In this document: positions 25,171-34,326 of the stretch, one piece after another
Numbering within the stretch: position 1 is the first letter of the stretch
How the letters are laid out: every line of letters starts with the position of its first letter
From: Conchiformibius steedae
GTDB lineage: Bacteria; Pseudomonadota; Gammaproteobacteria; Burkholderiales; Neisseriaceae
Length of the DNA: 64,000 bases
Direction of reading: 5' to 3'
NCBI RefSeq assembly: GCF_014054725.1
Contig: NZ_CP059563.1
Span: 348,868 to 412,867, forward strand
Translations under genes and position numbers: made by a program
Notes under the pieces: model-generated
Seen by the model: only the letters and a program-made list of their open reading frames with translations
Database searches by the model: none
What the model was told of the DNA's origin: nothing

Positions 25171-25749
25171 ATGAAAAAAGTTACTGCATTGGTATTGGGC
25201 GCTTTGATGAGCGTATCGGTTTTGGCTGCCCCTACCGGTAAAAGCTTTACCGGCGGTTCGGTAGGTGTGGAAGTGGGTACCACTAAATACAAAGTGAAAG
25301 ACAGCGGTCTTTCCGGTAAAAGCACCAAAGACTTGACCCTGACTGGTGGCTACGCCTTTGAATACGGCGACAGCCAACTGATTGGTGAAGTAGGTGCAAA
25401 AGCCAAACTGCCCGCATCTAAAGCCTTTACTTACAATGAAAACGGCGAAGAGCGTAAAGTGAAAGAGCAACAACGCTTGAGCGTTGGCTACAGCCAAGGC
25501 TACCGTGTTACCAACGATTTAATGCCTTATGCCAAAGTGGACTATATCCACAGCCGTTTTAAAGACGATAGCAAACTGTCTGCCAATGGTGTAGGCGTAG
25601 GTGTGGGTGCTAAATACCAAGTTGCCCCGAATGTGGAAGTGGGTGCAGAATACATGCACAGCCGTTTGCGCAGCAAAAAAGATTCTGATGGCGACCGTGT
25701 AAAAATTCGCGGCAACAGCGTCAGCACTGGTGTCGCTTACCGCTTCTAA
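25171..25749 (+). CDS. small outer-membrane beta-barrel protein
   Basis: A 192-residue outer-membrane protein. A signal peptide ends near SVSVLA (residue 19) and is followed by alternating beta strands separated by charged loops: VGVEVGTTKYKVKD, LTLTGGYAFEYGD, QRLSVGYSQGYRV, GVGVGVGAKYQV and VEVGAEYMHSR. The chain ends in STGVAYRF with the C-terminal Phe needed for BAM assembly. Size and strand count fit an eight-stranded opacity/OmpX-like barrel. ATG 25171 carries the signal peptide and has AAAGGA upstream; an in-frame ATG at 25153 is too early. Ligand unknown. It converges on lpxC across a strong terminator. Confidence 0.8.
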   Translation: MKKVTALVLGALMSVSVLAAPTGKSFTGGSVGVEVGTTKYKVKDSGLSGKSTKDLTLTGGYAFEYGDSQLIGEVGAKAKLPASKAFTYNENGEERKVKEQQRLSVGYSQGYRVTNDLMPYAKVDYIHSRFKDDSKLSANGVGVGVGAKYQVAPNVEVGAEYMHSRLRSKKDSDGDRVKIRGNSVSTGVAYRF

Positions 25750-25763
25750 TCTCTAATCCATAA

Positions 25764-25804
25764 AAACGCTTCCCGCCTGAAATTTTATCGGGCGGGAAGC
25801 GTTT
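25764..25804. terminator. bidirectional terminator between the OMP gene and lpxC
   Basis: AAACGCTTCCCGCC (25764-25777) pairs with GGCGGGAAGCGTTT (25791-25804) in a 14-bp perfect stem between convergent genes. Confidence 0.85.
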
Positions 25805-25818
25805 GTTTACAGAATGGC

Positions 25819-26727
25819 TTATTGCAGGGTTTCTACACCCGCAAAGGCTTCAGGCATCTGTTCAGAATCGTCAAACTCTACCCATTCATAATTGTCTTTA
25901 TCCGCCAAAATACTTCTTAATAGGGCATTATTGATGGCGTGTCCTGATTTATAACCTTCAAATGCCCCAATAATCGAATGCCCGACAATATACAAATCGC
26001 CAATCGCATCTAAAATTTTATGGCGCACAAATTCATCGGGATAGCGCAATCCGTCAGGATTCAGTACATCGGTTTCGTCAATTACAATGGCATTGCCCAA
26101 ATTTCCCCCCAAACCCAAATTGTGGGTACGCATCATTTCTACTTCCTGCATAAAGCCAAAAGTGCGGGCGCGGGCAATTTCTTCAATATAGTTTTGCTTG
26201 GCAAAATCAATTTCAAAAACCGGCTCGCTGGTATTGAATACGGGATGGTCAAATTCAATGGTCAGTTTCAGTTTAAAACCATCATAAGGCACAAAACGCA
26301 CCCATTTATCAGGCTGTTGTACCGATACTTCGCGCATAATCCGCAAAAAGCGTTTTTTTGCCAGTTGTTCCACAATACCTGCTTCTTTTAACAGATACAC
26401 AAAGGGCAGGCTGGAACCGTCCATAATCGGGACTTCGGGCGCATTCAGTTCAATCAGTACATTATCCACACCACACGCTGCCAACGCAGACATAATGTGT
26501 TCTATCGTCCCCACACGCACGCCGTCTGCCGTTACCACCGTAGAAGACAAACGGGTGTCGTTAATTAAATCGGGGTGTAAGGGAATCACTGCTTCCCCTA
26601 AATCGCAACGGCGAAACACAATACCGTGATTATCCACCGCAGGATGCAAAGTCATTGCCACACGCTCGCCGGAATGCAGTCCGACGCCTGTCATCTCTAT
26701 TTTTTGTGCCAAAGTACGCTGTTTCAT
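25819..26727 (-). CDS. lpxC: UDP-3-O-acyl-N-acetylglucosamine deacetylase
   Basis: LpxC, the committed zinc-dependent deacetylase of lipid A synthesis, 302 residues, the normal length. It starts MKQRTLAQKIEMTGVGLHSG and contains the zinc-binding TIEHIMSAL (His77), DEFVRHKILDAIGDL with the second His and Asp, and GHSIIGAFEGYKSGH. AAGGAT precedes the ATG. Its promoter runs into the DnaA-box cluster: the -10 box ends 16 nt from box 1, so origin activity and lpxC expression may influence each other. Confidence 0.97.
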   Translation of the reverse strand: MKQRTLAQKIEMTGVGLHSGERVAMTLHPAVDNHGIVFRRCDLGEAVIPLHPDLINDTRLSSTVVTADGVRVGTIEHIMSALAACGVDNVLIELNAPEVPIMDGSSLPFVYLLKEAGIVEQLAKKRFLRIMREVSVQQPDKWVRFVPYDGFKLKLTIEFDHPVFNTSEPVFEIDFAKQNYIEEIARARTFGFMQEVEMMRTHNLGLGGNLGNAIVIDETDVLNPDGLRYPDEFVRHKILDAIGDLYIVGHSIIGAFEGYKSGHAINNALLRSILADKDNYEWVEFDDSEQMPEAFAGVETLQ

Positions 26728-26764
26728 AATTAAAATCCTTTTAAATCATAGATAAACACCCATT

Positions 26765-26770
26765 ATTATA
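26765..26770 (-). promoter_or_regulatory. -10 box of lpxC beside the origin
   Basis: Minus-strand TATAAT, 38 nt before the lpxC ATG. The matching -35 position (about 26788-26793) falls inside DnaA box 1 and is not a good TTGACA match. Confidence 0.5.
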
Positions 26771-26785
26771 CAGCAAAAACCAAAG

Positions 26786-27010
26786 TTATCCACAGGTTGA
26801 CAGCCTGTGGATAAGTCTGTGGATAAAATGTGGATAAGTCATGAGTTATCCACAGGCTGTCGGGTTGTGGATAAGTTATCCACATTTTATCCACAGGTTA
26901 TCCACAGACTTATCCACAGGATATCTTTTTAAAAAAAATAAAAAAAACGGACTTATCCACAGAAATTCAAAACACCAGTATCATCATATATATTTTTATT
27001 ATTTATTGGT
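26786..27010. other. oriC: replication origin (oriC): eleven DnaA boxes plus AT-rich unwinding region
   Basis: Eleven exact TTATCCACA boxes lie in 176 bp. Forward boxes begin at 26786, 26846, 26876, 26887, 26898, 26910 and 26953; reverse boxes (TGTGGATAA) begin at 26806, 26818, 26829 and 26866. The spacings of 11 and 12 bp put neighbouring boxes about one helix turn apart. Boxes 1/2 and 5/6 form facing pairs 20 bp apart. The right array is nearly the mirror image of the left, with one extra box. AT tracts flank the last box (26922-26947 and 26978-27008) and are candidates for the duplex-unwinding element. The site fills the divergent 401-nt gap between lpxC and gapA; dnaA is not in the window. 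Confidence 0.92.
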
Positions 27011-27128
27011 GTTCGCGAAAAAAATTGGCTTGGGGGCAAATAGGGGCAAGTTGAAAACAAGATTTAGTCAAAACGCCCGATTTGTGGGAAAATACGTTTT
27101 TCTACCTGACTGAACCATGGAGCAAAGC

Positions 27129-28133
27129 ATGAGTGTGAAAGTAGCCATCAACGGTTTTGGCCGTATTGGTCGTTTGGCGTTCCGCCGTTTGTTGGAAACT
27201 GAAGGCATTGAGGTGGTCGCCGTGAATGATTTGACCCCGCCTGATATGTTGGTGCATCTGCTGAAGTATGACACCACACAAGGACGTTTTCGCGGTACGG
27301 CAGAGATGACCGACAACGGCATGCTGGTAAACGGCAAGAACGTAAAAGTGCTGGCAGATGCCAATCCTGAAAACCTGCCTTGGGGTGAATTGGGTGTGGA
27401 TGTGGTGCTGGAATGCACAGGTTTTTTTGCTAGCAAGGAAAAATCAGAAGCACATATTCGCGCAGGTGCACGCAAAGTGGTGATTTCTGCTCCTGGTGGC
27501 AATGATGTGAAAACTGTGGTGTTCAACGTTAACCACGATGTATTGGATGGCAGTGAAAGCGTGATTTCTGCGGCTTCTTGCACAACCAACTGTTTGGCAC
27601 CGATGGTATCGGTACTGCACAAGCAATTTGGTGTGGTACAGGGCTTGATGACCACTGTACACGCTTACACTGGTGACCAAAACACTTTGGATGCCCCGCA
27701 TCGTAAAGGCGACAAACGCCGTGCGCGTGCTGCTGCAGAAAATATTATCCCCAACAGCACAGGTGCAGCCAAAGCCATCGGTTTGGTAATTCCTGAACTG
27801 AAAGGCAAACTGGACGGTGCTGCCCAACGTGTACCCGTAGCCACGGGTTCATTGACCGAATTGGTATGTACTTTGGAAAAAGCGGTTAGCGTGGACGAAG
27901 TAAACGCTGCCATGAAAGCTGCCGCCAACGAATCGTTTGCTTACACCGATGAAGAGCTGGTATCGTCTGACATCGTCGGTATTGAGTTTGGTTCGCTGTT
28001 TGATGCAACACAAACCCGTGTATTGGATGTGGATGGCAAACAGTTGGTTAAAACTGTGGCGTGGTATGACAACGAGATGTCTTACGTTTGCCAGCTGGTG
28101 CGTACCGTTGCCTATTTCGCAGGCAAAATTTAA
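27129..28133 (+). CDS. gapA: glyceraldehyde-3-phosphate dehydrogenase, type I
   Basis: GAPDH of glycolysis/gluconeogenesis, 334 residues. Rossmann motif [11 protein letters not shown] at the N terminus, catalytic SCTTNC with Cys151, [32 protein letters not shown] and the C-terminal [11 protein letters not shown] 27129 has GGAG 6 nt upstream and gives the standard N terminus; the in-frame ATG at 27117 overlaps that site and was rejected. It is the first gene to the right of the origin and is transcribed away from it. Confidence 0.96.
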   Translation: MSVKVAINGFGRIGRLAFRRLLETEGIEVVAVNDLTPPDMLVHLLKYDTTQGRFRGTAEMTDNGMLVNGKNVKVLADANPENLPWGELGVDVVLECTGFFASKEKSEAHIRAGARKVVISAPGGNDVKTVVFNVNHDVLDGSESVISAASCTTNCLAPMVSVLHKQFGVVQGLMTTVHAYTGDQNTLDAPHRKGDKRRARAAAENIIPNSTGAAKAIGLVIPELKGKLDGAAQRVPVATGSLTELVCTLEKAVSVDEVNAAMKAAANESFAYTDEELVSSDIVGIEFGSLFDATQTRVLDVDGKQLVKTVAWYDNEMSYVCQLVRTVAYFAGKI

Positions 28134-28168
28134 TTAAGTTCCCAGCCCGATAATTAGGCTAAGTGGTC

Positions 28169-28199
28169 GCCGCTGTCTGTTGTGGATGCAGATGGCGGC
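28169..28199 (+). terminator. hairpin between gapA and ruvC
   Basis: GCCGCTGTCTG (28169-28179) pairs with CAGATGGCGGC (28189-28199), 11 bp with two G-U pairs. There is no T tract, so this may be an mRNA stability element or a Rho-dependent end rather than an intrinsic terminator. Confidence 0.4.
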
Positions 28200-28223
28200 G
28201 CAGTATTTGTGGGGAAAGGCATC

Positions 28224-28760
28224 ATGGCTAACCAAATCGTGCGTATTTTGGGCATAGACCCCGGTAGCCGCAGCACGGGCTTTGGCGTGGTGGATTGGCA
28301 TGGACGTGAACCTGTGTATGTGGCTTCAGGCTGCATTACCACCATTGCGGGGGATGAGTTGGCAGGCAGGGTGGGCATTATTGTGGAACATATTGGCGAA
28401 ATTATTGAAACCTATCGTCCCAATGAAGCAGCGGTGGAAAAGGTGTTTGTAAATGTGAATCCTGCGGCAACGCTGATGTTGGGACAGGCTAGGGGCGCAG
28501 CGGTAGCGGCTTTGGTATTGCGCGGTTTGCCTGTGTATGAATACACGGCTTTACAGGTTAAACAGTCAGTGGTAGGCAAGGGCAAAGCTGCCAAAGAGCA
28601 GGTACAGCACATGGTGGTACAGATGTTGGGTTTGTCGGGTACGCCACAGGCAGATGCGGCAGATGGTTTGGCGGTTGCTATCAGTCATGGGCTGCGCTTT
28701 CACGGTTTAGCTGGTAAAATGGGCGGCTTGGCATTGCGCGGCGGACGTTTGCGCCCGTGA
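28224..28760 (+). CDS. ruvC: Holliday junction resolvase RuvC
   Basis: RuvC cuts Holliday junctions with RuvAB during recombination repair. The 178-residue protein has the RNase H-like motifs [14 protein letters not shown] (first catalytic Asp), [20 protein letters not shown] (Glu), [15 protein letters not shown] and the C-terminal [12 protein letters not shown] (last Asp). ATG 28224 follows GGGGAAAGG; an upstream in-frame ATG at 28182 lies within the hairpin region and was rejected. A nitronate monooxygenase gene follows after 67 nt. ruvA and ruvB are not adjacent. Confidence 0.95.
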   Translation: MANQIVRILGIDPGSRSTGFGVVDWHGREPVYVASGCITTIAGDELAGRVGIIVEHIGEIIETYRPNEAAVEKVFVNVNPAATLMLGQARGAAVAALVLRGLPVYEYTALQVKQSVVGKGKAAKEQVQHMVVQMLGLSGTPQADAADGLAVAISHGLRFHGLAGKMGGLALRGGRLRP

Positions 28761-28827
28761 ATGCACACATTGTGGCGGTTTTACATTAAAATGCGCCCAT
28801 TAAATCATCTTTCGGAGAAATCATCTC

Positions 28828-29895
28828 ATGACCGCCCCGTCTTTGATCGAAAAATTCAATCTGCGTTTGCCTGTGGTACAAGCCCCGATGGCGGGCGGGA
28901 TTACCACGCCCGAACTGGTGGCGGCGGTGGGCAAGGCCGGTGCGCTGGGGTTTATCGGTGCGGGGGAAATGTCGCCCGATGTGATTTTTGAACACGCCGC
29001 CGCCGTGCGCCAGCGTAGCGACAAACCATTCGGCATCAATCTGTTTGTGCATAATTTCCGTGAGCAGCCCAACCAAATTGCTGACCCGATTCCGCGCTGG
29101 CTGGCAGATATTTACCACAAACGCGGTCAGCCCCTGCCCAAGCAGCAGATGCCCATGCCCGTGTTTGAAGACCAGCTGGAAGCCGTGCTGTCGGTATCCC
29201 CTGCGGTGGCATCGTTTGCATTTGGCTTGCTGAAACCCGAACATATCCGCGCCCTGCGTCAGCGCAATATTGCCATTGTCGGCACTGCTAACCATGTGGA
29301 CGAAGCCAAGCATTGGGAAGACATCGGCGCAGATGCTGTTTGCGTACAAGGCAGCGATGCAGGCGGACACCGTGGTGGTTTTACCGAGCAATATGTCGCC
29401 CAACCCATGGGTTTGCAGCCCCTGATGACCCAATGCCGCCAAAGCGTGCGTATTCCCCTGTGGGCAGCGGGCGGCTTGATGACAGGGCAAGCCATCGCCA
29501 CCGTGCAAAACCTTGGTGCAGAAGCCGCGCAAATGGGGACAGCGTTTTTAAGCACCCGCGAAGCGGGCATTCCCCGTCATTACCGCAATATGCTGTTTGA
29601 TACCCGCCGCGCCGTAACGGGACACACCAAGCTGTTTACAGGGCGCACGGGACGGGTGTTGATTAACCGCTTTGTACGCGAAAACATGATGTACGAGCAG
29701 CATGTCGCCGCCTATCCCCTGCAAAACGCCTACACGCTGCCCTTGCGCCGCGATGCCGAAGAACATGGCGATGCCGAATACATGGCATTGTGGGCGGGGC
29801 GCGGTGTCGGTTTGTGCCGCGATTTAACCGCCGAACAGCTGATTGACGCTTTGGAACAAGAATATTTTGCCGCCATCGGCAAAGAAACCGCATAA
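28828..29895 (+). CDS. nitronate monooxygenase (2-nitropropane dioxygenase family)
   Basis: A 355-residue FMN-dependent TIM-barrel enzyme of the nitronate monooxygenase family: N-terminal LPVVQAPMAGGITTPELVAA, FGINLFVHNF, AVCVQGSDAGGHRGGF (with the active-site His region) and LWAAGGLMTG. Class members oxidise alkyl nitronates such as propionate 3-nitronate and protect metabolism from them. AGAAATC precedes the ATG. It is followed after 18 nt by hemL, probably in one transcript, though no functional link to haem synthesis is obvious. Confidence 0.9.
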   Translation: MTAPSLIEKFNLRLPVVQAPMAGGITTPELVAAVGKAGALGFIGAGEMSPDVIFEHAAAVRQRSDKPFGINLFVHNFREQPNQIADPIPRWLADIYHKRGQPLPKQQMPMPVFEDQLEAVLSVSPAVASFAFGLLKPEHIRALRQRNIAIVGTANHVDEAKHWEDIGADAVCVQGSDAGGHRGGFTEQYVAQPMGLQPLMTQCRQSVRIPLWAAGGLMTGQAIATVQNLGAEAAQMGTAFLSTREAGIPRHYRNMLFDTRRAVTGHTKLFTGRTGRVLINRFVRENMMYEQHVAAYPLQNAYTLPLRRDAEEHGDAEYMALWAGRGVGLCRDLTAEQLIDALEQEYFAAIGKETA

Positions 29896-29913
29896 ACGTG
29901 TAAAGGAAGCCTG

Positions 29914-31200
29914 ATGGCACGCAACGAACAACTTTTTGAACGCGCCAAAAACATTATTCCGGGCGGGGTCAATTCGCCTGTGCGTGCCTTTGGCAGCGTA
30001 GGCGGCACACCGCGTTTTATCCGCCGTGCCGAGGGCGCGTTTGTGTGGGACGAAGACGGCATACGCTACACCGACTATGTCGGCTCGTGGGGACCTGCCA
30101 TTGTCGGACACGCCCATCCTGAAGTGATTGCTGCCGTACAGGAAGCCGCAGCGGGTGGTTTATCGTTTGGCGCACCCACCGAAGGCGAAATCATCATTGC
30201 TGAAACCGTTACCAAACTGCTTCCCAGCGTAGAACGGCTGCGTTTGGTCAGTTCAGGCACAGAAGCCACCATGTCTGCCATTCGCTTGGCGCGTGGTTAC
30301 ACCGGGCGCGACAAAATCGTCAAATTTGAAGGCTGCTATCACGGGCATTCCGACAGCCTGTTGGTCAAAGCAGGCAGCGGTTTACTCACTTTCGGCAACC
30401 CCAGTTCCGCAGGCGTACCGTCTGATTTTATCCGCCATACCGCCGTTTTGCCCTATAACGACACCGCAGCTTTGGCACAGTATTTCGCCGAGCAAGGCAC
30501 GGAAACCGCCTGTGTGATTCTTGAACCGATTGCAGGCAATATGAACTTGGTACAGCCGTCTGCCGAATTTATCCACACCTTGCGCCGCCTAACCGAAGAA
30601 CACGGTGTGGTGCTGATTTACGATGAAGTGATGACGGGATTTCGCGTGGCATTGGGTGGCGCACAATCCCTGCACGGTATCCGTCCCGATTTGACCACTA
30701 TGGGCAAAGTGATTGGTGGCGGTATGCCTTTGGCAGCGTTTGGTGGTAAAAAAGAAATCATGGATTGTATTTCCCCCTTGGGTGGCGTGTATCAGGCAGG
30801 CACTTTGTCGGGCAATCCCGTTGCCGTTGCCGCAGGTTTGAAAACATTGGAAATCATCCAACGCCCAAACTTTTACGAGAACTTATCCACATTGAGTCAA
30901 CGTCTGTGCCAAGGCTTGAGCGCAGCGGCAAAAGCAGCGGGCGTACCGTTTTGTGCCGATTGGGTAGGGGGAATGTTTGGTTTGTATTTTGCCGAAAACA
31001 TTCCACACAGCTATGCCGATATGACTGCTTCCGACACCGAAGCCTTTAAACGCTTTTTCCATGGTATGCTGGCACGCGGTATCGCTTTTGGACCTTCTGC
31101 CTATGAAGCCTGCTTTATGTCCGCCGCGCACACGCCCGAACTGATTGACAACACCATCGCCGCCGCGCAAGAAGTGTTTGCTGAAATGGCAGCAGCATAA
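29914..31200 (+). CDS. hemL: glutamate-1-semialdehyde 2,1-aminomutase
   Basis: A PLP enzyme of 428 residues that converts glutamate-1-semialdehyde to 5-aminolevulinate, the start of haem synthesis by the C5 route. It shows [20 protein letters not shown], the PLP-site [25 protein letters not shown] and the Schiff-base lysine in [10 protein letters not shown] (Lys265), then GTLSGNPVA. The ATG has AAAGGA upstream. The cell can therefore make haem as well as import it through HpuA/HpuB. A strong terminator follows. Confidence 0.97.
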   Translation: MARNEQLFERAKNIIPGGVNSPVRAFGSVGGTPRFIRRAEGAFVWDEDGIRYTDYVGSWGPAIVGHAHPEVIAAVQEAAAGGLSFGAPTEGEIIIAETVTKLLPSVERLRLVSSGTEATMSAIRLARGYTGRDKIVKFEGCYHGHSDSLLVKAGSGLLTFGNPSSAGVPSDFIRHTAVLPYNDTAALAQYFAEQGTETACVILEPIAGNMNLVQPSAEFIHTLRRLTEEHGVVLIYDEVMTGFRVALGGAQSLHGIRPDLTTMGKVIGGGMPLAAFGGKKEIMDCISPLGGVYQAGTLSGNPVAVAAGLKTLEIIQRPNFYENLSTLSQRLCQGLSAAAKAAGVPFCADWVGGMFGLYFAENIPHSYADMTASDTEAFKRFFHGMLARGIAFGPSAYEACFMSAAHTPELIDNTIAAAQEVFAEMAAA

Positions 31201-31207
31201 AATCAAA

Positions 31208-31234
31208 AAAAGGTTGGCATATTGCCAACCTTTT
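31208..31234. terminator. bidirectional terminator, hemL / phosphoribosyltransferase
   Basis: AAAAGGTTGGCA (31208-31219) pairs with TGCCAACCTTTT (31223-31234), 12 bp perfect, between convergent genes. Confidence 0.88.
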
Positions 31235-31239
31235 GCGTA

Positions 31240-31770
31240 TTAACCGTTTTGGTTTTGCGCTGCCAAACGGTTGTGTTCGTCAATATCGTTTGCGTCCCAC
31301 GGATAATTAATCCACCAATCCGCCACTTCCACCCCCGCAAAATAATCGATATTAGGCGGCAAACTGTCGCTTTTTTCTTTGATTTTATTGTGAACCACCG
31401 CCACACCGATGCGCCCGAAGCCCTGCTGCTGCAAACGGCGCAGCACAAAACCCAAGGTAACGCGGCTGTCGTCCACCTCATCTACCACCAAAATATTTTT
31501 ACCCGCCAAACTGTCGGGTACAGGGTCCAGCCATTGCACCGTGCGGATGGTGTCCAATGTTTGGGCATCGCTTTCGTTGGCGTAATATTCGGTGGTAACC
31601 GCATAAATCGGCACGTCCAAATAACAGCGCAACATCCGTGCGGGAATAAAACCGCCGCCGCCAATGGCAACCATCGCATCGTAGCGCACACCCGCCGCCT
31701 GAATTTCGGCAGCCATTTTGGCGATTAAGCGGTGAATGTCGTCATAAGTGTACCAAACCTTTTTACTCAT
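31240..31770 (-). CDS. purine phosphoribosyltransferase (Gpt/Hpt-like)
   Basis: A 176-residue type I phosphoribosyltransferase. It has an early AMVAIGGGGFIPARML loop and the PRPP-binding signature NILVVDEVDDSRVTL followed by GFVLRRL, then a hood region PDYFAG-like (NIDYFAGVEVADWWINYPWD) typical of hypoxanthine/xanthine salvage enzymes. It would make a purine nucleotide from a free base and PRPP in the cytosol; which base cannot be decided. The ATG has AAGGAG 7 nt upstream. It converges on hemL and lies downstream of rpmF, separated by a terminator. Confidence 0.85.
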   Translation of the reverse strand: MSKKVWYTYDDIHRLIAKMAAEIQAAGVRYDAMVAIGGGGFIPARMLRCYLDVPIYAVTTEYYANESDAQTLDTIRTVQWLDPVPDSLAGKNILVVDEVDDSRVTLGFVLRRLQQQGFGRIGVAVVHNKIKEKSDSLPPNIDYFAGVEVADWWINYPWDANDIDEHNRLAAQNQNG

Positions 31771-31789
31771 GATTACTCCTTAAAAAACA

Positions 31790-31815
31790 AAGCCGACAGC
31801 ATAAAGCGTCGGCTT
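31790..31815 (-). terminator. terminator of yceD-rpmF
   Basis: On the minus strand AAGCCGAC pairs with GTCGGCTT and is followed by TGTTTTTTAA, 35 nt after the rpmF stop. Confidence 0.82.
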
Positions 31816-31849
31816 GGGCAAGCTTGCGCCGCTATGGGGCGCACACAGA

Positions 31850-32029
31850 TTATTCGCCTTTGGCTTTGGCGACTTTACGACCGCGATACATGCCGTTGGG
31901 CGAAATGTGGTGCGGGCGGTGTACTTCACCAGTGGCTTGGTCTACCGACAGCGCAGGTGCGCTCAAAGCATCGTGCGAACGGTGCATACCGCGGCGGGAA
32001 GGGGATTTTTTGTTTTGTTGAACAGCCAT
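31850..32029 (-). CDS. rpmF: 50S ribosomal protein L32
   Basis: A 59-residue basic ribosomal protein starting [20 protein letters not shown], with [19 protein letters not shown] and ending [15 protein letters not shown], the typical proteobacterial bL32 form lacking zinc-binding cysteines. AGGAGCTTGAA precedes the ATG. It sits 24 nt after yceD, the conserved yceD-rpmF pairing. Confidence 0.96.
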   Translation of the reverse strand: MAVQQNKKSPSRRGMHRSHDALSAPALSVDQATGEVHRPHHISPNGMYRGRKVAKAKGE

Positions 32030-32053
32030 TTCAAGCTCCTGAAAAATGAAAAA

Positions 32054-32551
32054 TTAATCCGTTTTTTGTAAACCGGCCAGCACCGCGAAAGGATTGGTAC
32101 GTTGCGGACGGTAAGCATCCGTATCGCTTGGGCAGTCATCGTGTTTGGGCGAAAGGGGCAACGCCATCAGAATTTGGTCTTCCAGCAGCGTGTACACATC
32201 GGTTTCTTTGTCGCTTACCATACCTTCAAGCGCATCATCGGCGAGCATGGCGCGGTCAAGTGCCGCTTCATCGGCAAACAGCACGATACGCACATTTTCA
32301 TCCACAGCAAAATCCACCGCTTTCATACAGCGTTGGCATTGCAGCGGCAACACACCGTGCAGGTGCAATTGCAAAAACGGGCGTTGTAGTTCGTCTGTAC
32401 CGCCGTGCAGGGTATAACTGACGGCTGCGGACAAATCCAACATATCGGGCGAATGTACCCGCTCGTGTAAATCGGCGAGGACAACCGTGCCGCTCAAACT
32501 TTCTTTTTGCCGCGCAAACGCTTGCGGGTCAATCAAAATACGGTTAGACAT
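32054..32551 (-). CDS. yceD: YceD/DUF177 family protein
   Basis: A 165-residue protein of the DUF177/YceD family, which is linked to large-subunit rRNA accumulation and nearly always precedes rpmF. Visible features are LIDPQAFARQ at the start, HLHGVLPLQCQRC with a CxxC pair, and the C-terminal RPQRTNPFAVLAGLQK. The ATG at 32551 lies only about 3 nt after the predicted transcription start, so the message may be nearly leaderless. An open frame extends upstream but crosses the divergent maf gene. Confidence 0.88.
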   Translation of the reverse strand: MSNRILIDPQAFARQKESLSGTVVLADLHERVHSPDMLDLSAAVSYTLHGGTDELQRPFLQLHLHGVLPLQCQRCMKAVDFAVDENVRIVLFADEAALDRAMLADDALEGMVSDKETDVYTLLEDQILMALPLSPKHDDCPSDTDAYRPQRTNPFAVLAGLQKTD

Positions 32552-32560
32552 AAACCCGAC

Positions 32561-32589
32561 ATGATATAATTTTATACTTTCAACGTCAA
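32561..32589 (-). promoter_or_regulatory. sigma-70 promoter of yceD-rpmF
   Basis: On the minus strand TTGACG (32589-32584), a 17-nt spacer and TATCAT (32566-32561). The expected start site is close to 32554, immediately before the yceD ATG. Confidence 0.6.
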
Positions 32590-32603
32590 TAGGTTTCAGA
32601 ATC

Positions 32604-33203
32604 ATGCCCGCCGGTAACCCGCATTTCCCCTTGGTTTTGGCTTCAAGCTCTGTGTTCCGCCAGCAACAATTGCACAATCTGGGCTTGGATTTTGTTTGCG
32701 CCGCACCCGATTGTGACGAAACCCCTTTGGCAGGCGAAAGCCCTGCTGCCACGGCACAGCGTTTGGCGGTGGCAAAAGCCCGTTCATTGGCATCAACGTG
32801 GCAAGCCCACCTGATTATCGGCGCAGACCAAGTAGCATGGTGTCACGGCAAACAGCTAGGCAAACCCATGACCACTGCCAAAGCACAGCGAATGCTGGCA
32901 GAACTGTCGGGGCAGACCATTCAGTTTTACAGCGCCGTTTGCCTGCTTAACAGCGCCACAGGGCGTGTACAGCAGCACACCGATACCACCACCGTTACCA
33001 TGCGTTCCCTGTCGTCAGACACCATTGCCCGTTATTTGCAGCGCGAACCCGATGCCGTGTATTGCGCGGGTGGCGCAAAAAGCGAAGCCTTGGGCGCAGC
33101 CCTGATTCAACGCATTGACAGCACCGACCCCAATGCCCTGATTGGACTGCCCCTATTCCGTTTGCTGGATTTTTTGGCAGAAGAGGGCGTATTTGCCGTT
33201 TAA
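32604..33203 (+). CDS. Maf family nucleotide pyrophosphatase
   Basis: A 199-residue Maf/YceF-type NTP pyrophosphatase: [15 protein letters not shown] at the N terminus, [11 protein letters not shown], the metal-binding [10 protein letters not shown] and a C-terminal [15 protein letters not shown]. Members hydrolyse non-canonical or methylated nucleotides such as m7GTP. It is divergent from yceD, with 52 nt between the starts, an arrangement kept in many proteobacteria. lpxA follows. Confidence 0.9.
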   Translation: MPAGNPHFPLVLASSSVFRQQQLHNLGLDFVCAAPDCDETPLAGESPAATAQRLAVAKARSLASTWQAHLIIGADQVAWCHGKQLGKPMTTAKAQRMLAELSGQTIQFYSAVCLLNSATGRVQQHTDTTTVTMRSLSSDTIARYLQREPDAVYCAGGAKSEALGAALIQRIDSTDPNALIGLPLFRLLDFLAEEGVFAV

Positions 33204-33273
33204 AAACCTTTCCATGCGCCCCGCGCCCCGCTATGATAGCACCTTGCCTTCAGGCAAGCAGAAAGGAAACCCC

Positions 33274-34050
33274 ATGTCCCTGATTCACCCCACTGCCATT
33301 ATTCATCCCCGCGCCGAATTAGACAGTAGCGTCAGCGTTGGCGCATACAGCGTGATTGGCGAACACGTCCGCATTGGCGCGAACACCCAAATTGGCACAC
33401 ATGTGGTGATTGAAGGTCACACCACCATCGGCAGCGACAACCACATTTTTCAATTTGCCAGCTTGGGCGCGATACCGCAGGATAAAAAATACCGTGGCGA
33501 ACCCACGCGCCTGATTATCGGCAACGGCAACACCATCCGCGAATTTACCACCTTTAATCTCGGCACGGTAACGGGTATCGGCGAAACCCGCATCGGCAAC
33601 GACAACTGGATTATGGCGTATGTGCATTTGGCGCATGATTGCGTAGTAGGCGACCACACCATTTTTGCCAACAACGCCTCTTTAGCAGGACACGTTACCA
33701 TTGGCGACTATGTGATTTTGGGCGGGTTTTCGCTGGTGCATCAATTTTGCATTATCGGCGACCACGCCATGACAGCCTTTGCCGCAGGCGTACACAAAGA
33801 CGTTCCCCCCTATGTGATGGCAGCAGGCTACCGCGCTGAACCCGCAGGCTTAAACAGCGAAGGCATGAAACGGCGTGGCTTCAGCCCAGAACAAATCGCC
33901 AATGTCAAAAACATCTACAAAATCCTTTACCGACAAGGTTTAAACTATGAAGAAGCCAAAGCCCGCGTGTGCGAACTGGCAGGCACCGCACCCGAATTAA
34001 ACGTATTTGCCGATTTTTTTGCCGTGTCCGAGCGAGGCATTATCCGTTAG
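33274..34050 (+). CDS. lpxA: UDP-N-acetylglucosamine acyltransferase
   Basis: LpxA puts the first 3-hydroxyacyl chain on UDP-GlcNAc in lipid A synthesis. The 258 residues have the family length. Left-handed beta-helix hexapeptide repeats run from [14 protein letters not shown] through [15 protein letters not shown]; the catalytic His lies in [12 protein letters not shown]. The C-terminal helical domain begins near [19 protein letters not shown] 33274 has GAAAGGA upstream. It is separate from lpxC (25.8 kb) and not in an lpxD-fabZ-lpxA cluster; those partners are not in this window. Confidence 0.96.
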   Translation: MSLIHPTAIIHPRAELDSSVSVGAYSVIGEHVRIGANTQIGTHVVIEGHTTIGSDNHIFQFASLGAIPQDKKYRGEPTRLIIGNGNTIREFTTFNLGTVTGIGETRIGNDNWIMAYVHLAHDCVVGDHTIFANNASLAGHVTIGDYVILGGFSLVHQFCIIGDHAMTAFAAGVHKDVPPYVMAAGYRAEPAGLNSEGMKRRGFSPEQIANVKNIYKILYRQGLNYEEAKARVCELAGTAPELNVFADFFAVSERGIIR

Positions 34051-34058
34051 CCCTGTGT

Positions 34059-34088
34059 ACAGCTTTCCCGATGGAAAGCTGTTTTTTT
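34059..34088 (+). terminator. terminator of lpxA
   Basis: ACAGCTTTCC (34059-34068) pairs with GGAAAGCTGT (34073-34082), followed by TTTTTTT. Confidence 0.9.
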
Positions 34089-34326
34089 ACACCATAACAA
34101 TGCAGACACGCCCCAAAATGAAAACATATAGACAGCAGGTGTAAAGATTCCCTCCCTTTATGTAATTTAGCTAGAGTGGTCTTTCAAACCCAAAACAAAT
34201 ACTGATAAAATAACGCGCCTGAACAGCAAAGAACCTGTCTGCGGTGGTTTGTCAAGATAATTTTAGATAATTCAATTTTTTGGCTGATGATTCAGTCGGG
34301 CTTTTCTGTTTTACCCTGTTTACCCC

